From Chitinophagaceae bacterium (GTDB taxonomy: Bacteria; Bacteroidota; Bacteroidia; Chitinophagales; Chitinophagaceae): 7,943 nt of DNA. Numbering within the stretch: position 1 is the stretch's first letter; the number at the start of each line of letters is the position of its first letter. The stretch spans positions 1-7,943 of the forward strand of contig JADLEN010000174.1 of assembly GCA_020846105.1 (NCBI GenBank). The letters run 5' to 3'. Shown here in pieces: positions 5,539 through 7,943 of the stretch. The notes under the pieces are model-generated. The model searched no databases, was not told where the DNA came from, and was given only the letters and a program-made list of their open reading frames with translations. The position numbers were made by a program, and so were the translations under genes.

Positions 5539-6720
5539 ATGAAAAAATTATTAACCATTGCTACAGCACTACTACCCTTATTGTCTTTTGGGCAAGATGA
5601 GCTGGTAAAAAAATTAGAAAAAAACAGCAGCGACAGCTCTAAATCTAAATTCAAATTCACTCCTGTTATAGATCTTGAGCGCACTTCAGTAAAAAGCCAA
5701 GGTAGCTCTGGCACTTGCTGGAGCTATGCTACCAACTCTTTTTTGGAGAGCGAAATGATACGCATGGGCAAAACACCCGTAGAGCTTGCTCAAATATACT
5801 CGGCACGTAGGGTATATACCGAAAAGGCTGATGCCTACATACGGATGCACGGCGCTATTGCTTGGGGCGATGGCGGCTCTTGCCACGATGTCATTAATAT
5901 GTTTGCCAAATATGGCGCTGTGCCACAGTCGGTGTACTCTGGGCTCAACTATGGTTTTAATAAAAATAAATTTGGCGAAATGCAAGCCGTGCTTGTAGCG
6001 ATGCTAGATGCTTGGGTAAAAAACCCAAATGGCAGATTGTCGCCAAACTGGAAAAATGCTTTTGAGGCCGTTATGGACTCTTATCTTGGCAAAGTACCCG
6101 AGCGTTTTATGTACAATGGCAAATCTTATACACCACAATCTTTTGGCGAAGAAGTAGTAGGTATCAACCCTGAAAATTATGTAGAGCTTTCTTCTTTTAA
6201 CGATAAGCCTTATTATAAAAAAACAATCTTGATGGTGCCGGACAATTGGAGCCTCGACCAAGTGTATAATGTAAAAATGAACGACCTTACCAATATCATT
6301 GACAATGCGCTAAGCAAAGGCTACACCGTATCTTGGGCTACCGATGTAAGTGAAAAAACTTTTAGCTGGAAAAATGGCGTGGCATATATAGCCGAGAAAG
6401 ATTACGATGATATGAGCGACACCGAAAAGAAAGAAATTTTTAACGGACCAAAACCAGAGCCCATCATTACAGCGGCAATGCGCCAACAGGCTTTTGACAA
6501 CTACAGCACTACCGACGACCATGGGATGCACATTGTAGGTACTGCTACCGACCAAAACGGCCGCGAATATTATGTAGTAAAAAACAGCTGGGGCACTACC
6601 AACGATTATAAAGGCTACCTACACGTAACCAAAACTTATGTACAATACAAAACCACAGCATTGCTATTGCACAAAAAAGGAATTCCTACTGATATACGAT
6701 ACAAATTAGGACTTGACTAG
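5539..6720 (+). CDS. Secreted C1-family cysteine peptidase (bleomycin hydrolase / aminopeptidase C-like)
   Basis: A 393-aa papain-fold peptidase with an export signal: MKKLLTIATALLPLLSFG then Gln, so cleavage is predicted after G18 and the mature enzyme is periplasmic or extracellular. The catalytic residues are visible: Q54 (oxyanion hole) and C60 in QGSSGTCWSYAT, H328 in DDHGMHIVGTA, and N349 in VVKNSWGT. WGDGGSCHDVINMFAKYGAVP (from about 109) matches the DGG...KYGxVP segment of the bleomycin hydrolase/PepC subfamily rather than plain papain. In PepC and eukaryotic bleomycin hydrolases the enzyme is cytosolic and about 440-455 aa. This one is shorter and exported, so the tail-controlled aminopeptidase activity of those hexamers cannot be assumed. 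There is no visible inhibitory propeptide of the papain kind, and no T9SS sorting domain at the C-terminus. It is transcribed divergently from sucB and ends in its own terminator, so it is probably monocistronic. Confidence 0.93.
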   Translation: MKKLLTIATALLPLLSFGQDELVKKLEKNSSDSSKSKFKFTPVIDLERTSVKSQGSSGTCWSYATNSFLESEMIRMGKTPVELAQIYSARRVYTEKADAYIRMHGAIAWGDGGSCHDVINMFAKYGAVPQSVYSGLNYGFNKNKFGEMQAVLVAMLDAWVKNPNGRLSPNWKNAFEAVMDSYLGKVPERFMYNGKSYTPQSFGEEVVGINPENYVELSSFNDKPYYKKTILMVPDNWSLDQVYNVKMNDLTNIIDNALSKGYTVSWATDVSEKTFSWKNGVAYIAEKDYDDMSDTEKKEIFNGPKPEPIITAAMRQQAFDNYSTTDDHGMHIVGTATDQNGREYYVVKNSWGTTNDYKGYLHVTKTYVQYKTTALLLHKKGIPTDIRYKLGLD

Positions 6721-6734
6721 TCTTGTACAAAATA

Positions 6735-6782
6735 ACAAAAATGCCCGACTGTTTTATCGAAAAAATAGTCGGGCATTTTTGT
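6735..6782 (+). terminator. Rho-independent terminator after the cysteine peptidase
   Basis: A 16-bp perfect stem: ACAAAAATGCCCGACT (6735-6750) with AGTCGGGCATTTTTGT (6767-6782). It can extend inward by a G-U and four A-T pairs around a small ATCGAA loop, and the right arm carries a five-T run. It begins 15 bp after the peptidase stop codon and separates that gene from the next plus-strand unit. The mirrored A-tract means it might also work on the minus strand. Confidence 0.92.
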
Positions 6783-6810
6783 ATCAAAAGCCTTTAATTT
6801 TACCAACATT

Positions 6811-7134
6811 ATGTATATCCAAAACCAAAAATTTTCTGACGAAGAAACCTTATTGGAACAGTTGTTCGATTTTGGACTAGGTGAGCCTAGCCCACAAGTA
6901 AAGGAACTGATGGCTGCTATAGACATTACCGTTCTAAACAATGCAGATTTTCAGGCCTACAAAGCCACACTTAGCGACGAAGAAGAAATCATGGAGCTAG
7001 ATGACGATGAGCGAAGAATAGCCTTGGGTGAGCAATTGATGGCACGCTACCAAAGTTTTGTGGTAGAAAAAAACCAATTGTTTGGCATTAAAGACAATGA
7101 CCAAGTACTCTTGTATTCGATGGATTTATTTTAG
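6811..7134 (+). CDS. Small acidic protein of unknown function, upstream of folB
   Basis: A 107-aa protein I do not recognise. It is strongly acidic, with EEE and DDDERR clusters around residues 57-68, no cysteines, no signal peptide and no membrane segment. It is predicted to be mostly helical and cytoplasmic. Sequence landmarks are FDFGLGEPSPQVKELMAAID (about 19-38), LSDEEEIMELDDDERRIALG (about 54-73) and a C-terminal DQVLLYSMDLF. The start ATG at 6811 is the first in frame after the terminator at 6735-6782. An AT-rich TAATTTTA box at 6795-6802 is one base off the -7 consensus but too close to the ATG to be convincing. Its stop is 12 bp before folB, so co-transcription with folB is very likely. 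A role in folate synthesis is not shown. Confidence 0.75.
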   Translation: MYIQNQKFSDEETLLEQLFDFGLGEPSPQVKELMAAIDITVLNNADFQAYKATLSDEEEIMELDDDERRIALGEQLMARYQSFVVEKNQLFGIKDNDQVLLYSMDLF

Positions 7135-7146
7135 CAACACTGGCTT

Positions 7147-7479
7147 ATGTTCACTATTTCATTACTCAATATTCTTTTAGACGCACCCATAGGGCTATAC
7201 CCCGAAGAGCACGTTTTACAAAACCAGTTTTCGGTGGATATAGAAGTGCAAGTAAAAAATTATAGCGAAAAACTTTTTGTCGATTATACCCTTCTCAATG
7301 CTATTGTAAAACGCCGTTTTGATAGCGACGAAAAAATCCTAGAATCACTGGCATTACATATTTACAGCGATACCAAAAATGAATTCCCTTTTGTAGAAAA
7401 AATCAAAATTGTTATTCGCAAGCTACACCCCCCAATGCCAGGGAGTGTAGGTTGTGCACAAGTGGTGTTTGAAAAATAA
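7147..7479 (+). CDS. folB: Dihydroneopterin aldolase
   Basis: A 110-aa cytoplasmic enzyme of folate biosynthesis that cleaves 7,8-dihydroneopterin to 6-hydroxymethyl-7,8-dihydropterin and glycolaldehyde. The family motifs are in order: GLYPEEHVLQNQF (16-28), VDYTLL (45-50), ILESLALHI (64-72) and the signature RKLHPPMPGSVG (91-102). The residues matching the S. aureus enzyme's E22, Y54, E74 and K100 are E21, Y47, E66 and K92, all present, so it should be active. Length is slightly short but normal for the family (about 115-120). It follows the small acidic gene after 12 bp and meets the sorting-domain gene head-on, with only 5 bp between stop codons and no terminator hairpin in that gap. Confidence 0.92.
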   Translation: MFTISLLNILLDAPIGLYPEEHVLQNQFSVDIEVQVKNYSEKLFVDYTLLNAIVKRRFDSDEKILESLALHIYSDTKNEFPFVEKIKIVIRKLHPPMPGSVGCAQVVFEK

Positions 7480-7484
7480 AGTGC

Positions 7485-7943
7485 TTATCGCAATAGGCTA
7501 ATATCACCTTTAAGCAAAACCTCTTTCCCATTGTCATTGGTGCCTTTGAGCAAATAATAATATACCACCAATTCACTTTCCTTTCCTTTCGAATTTCCAT
7601 CCCAGCCTTTATTTTGGTCGCCACTTACAAAGACCTCTTGACCCCAACGATTAAATATTTTAAGTTCTTTAAAATTAAAATTGCAGGTATATAGTACCTT
7701 GAAATAGTCATTAATACCATCATTGTTGGGTGTAAATACATTTGGAAAGGTAACTACCGAAGCACCATCATTAATTATCAAAATACTATCTTTTGCCACA
7801 CAGCCATTGGCATCAGTTCCCAACACTAAAAACTGTTGGTTGGACCGAGGATAAACTACAGTGGTAGCATTATTGGGGGTCTCGCAATAAGCAGCAGGCA
7901 ACCACTCATAATTGGCAGCACCATAAGCGTTAAGCGTAGTAGA
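7485..7943 (-). CDS. C-terminal end of a secreted/surface protein with a T9SS type B (gliding motility-associated) sorting domain
   Basis: The frame is open from the right edge to a TAA at 7485-7487, giving the last 152 residues of a larger protein whose start lies outside the window. The first part (LNAYGAANYEWLPAA ... FLVLGTDANGC) looks like the end of an Ig/PKD-like repeat. From about residue 65 onward it is the CHU_C-type C-terminal domain: VTFPNVFTPNNDGINDYFKV, ELKIFNRWGQEVF, GWDG and a final LKGDISLLR. This domain targets proteins to the type IX secretion system and the cell surface in Bacteroidota, in many cases for adhesion or gliding. The usual GTYYY segment reads ELVVYYYLLK here, a small deviation. 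The in-frame TTG at 7899-7901 is an internal Leu codon, not a start. It converges on folB. Confidence 0.93.
   Translation of the reverse strand, partial: STTLNAYGAANYEWLPAAYCETPNNATTVVYPRSNQQFLVLGTDANGCVAKDSILIINDGASVVTFPNVFTPNNDGINDYFKVLYTCNFNFKELKIFNRWGQEVFVSGDQNKGWDGNSKGKESELVVYYYLLKGTNDNGKEVLLKGDISLLR

Noticed and set aside
7485..7901. Stand-alone 138-aa protein starting at 7901
   Set aside because: The apparent start is an internal TTG Leu codon and the frame stays open to the right edge, so this is the C-terminus of a longer protein.
1..7943. tRNA, rRNA, CRISPR array, prophage or insertion sequence
   Set aside because: I found no cloverleaf, rRNA motif, regularly spaced repeats, transposase or phage gene on either strand by eye.

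Overview
The window looks like chromosomal DNA from a Bacteroidota bacterium, probably a Chitinophagaceae/Sphingobacteriia-type or Flavobacteriia-type organism. The evidence is a type IX secretion (type B, gliding-motility-associated) C-terminal sorting domain at the right edge, a TPR-containing sensor kinase paired with a NarL/LuxR-type regulator, Bacteroidota-style signal peptides ending before Gln, little Shine-Dalgarno signal, and several promoters fitting the Bacteroidota pattern TTG/TTTG - N19-21 - TAnnTTTG. Apart from the partial edge genes the content is mostly core metabolism and signalling. I see no rRNA, tRNA, CRISPR array, insertion sequence or phage gene.

Left part (1-3700, all on the minus strand): the N-terminus of a multi-pass membrane protein that runs off the left edge; a YdjA-like FMN nitroreductase with a perfect palindrome between its putative -33 and -7 boxes; then a two-component pair, with the TPR sensor histidine kinase upstream and the LuxR-type response regulator 57 bp downstream in the same operon.

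Middle (3700-4116): a roughly 440 bp gap with no large ORF, and the most unusual stretch here. It has a consensus-quality plus-strand promoter (3747-3777) pointing away from the kinase. Downstream are two long perfect inverted repeats (16 bp and 13 bp) interleaved as A-B-A'-B', then a 33-codon hydrophobic small ORF whose start codon sits at the B stem, then a strong bidirectional terminator. Read together they suggest an unannotated, highly structured small RNA or small-protein mRNA, possibly resembling a type I toxin message. No part of this is proven by sequence alone.

Right part (4117-7943): sucB/odhB (2-oxoglutarate dehydrogenase E2) on the minus strand, alone without sucA or lpd; a divergent secreted C1-type (bleomycin hydrolase/PepC-like) cysteine peptidase with its own terminator; a two-gene plus-strand unit of a small acidic unknown protein and folB (dihydroneopterin aldolase); and, convergent with folB at only 5 bp, the C-terminal end of a large surface or secreted protein with an Ig/PKD-like segment and a T9SS type B sorting domain.
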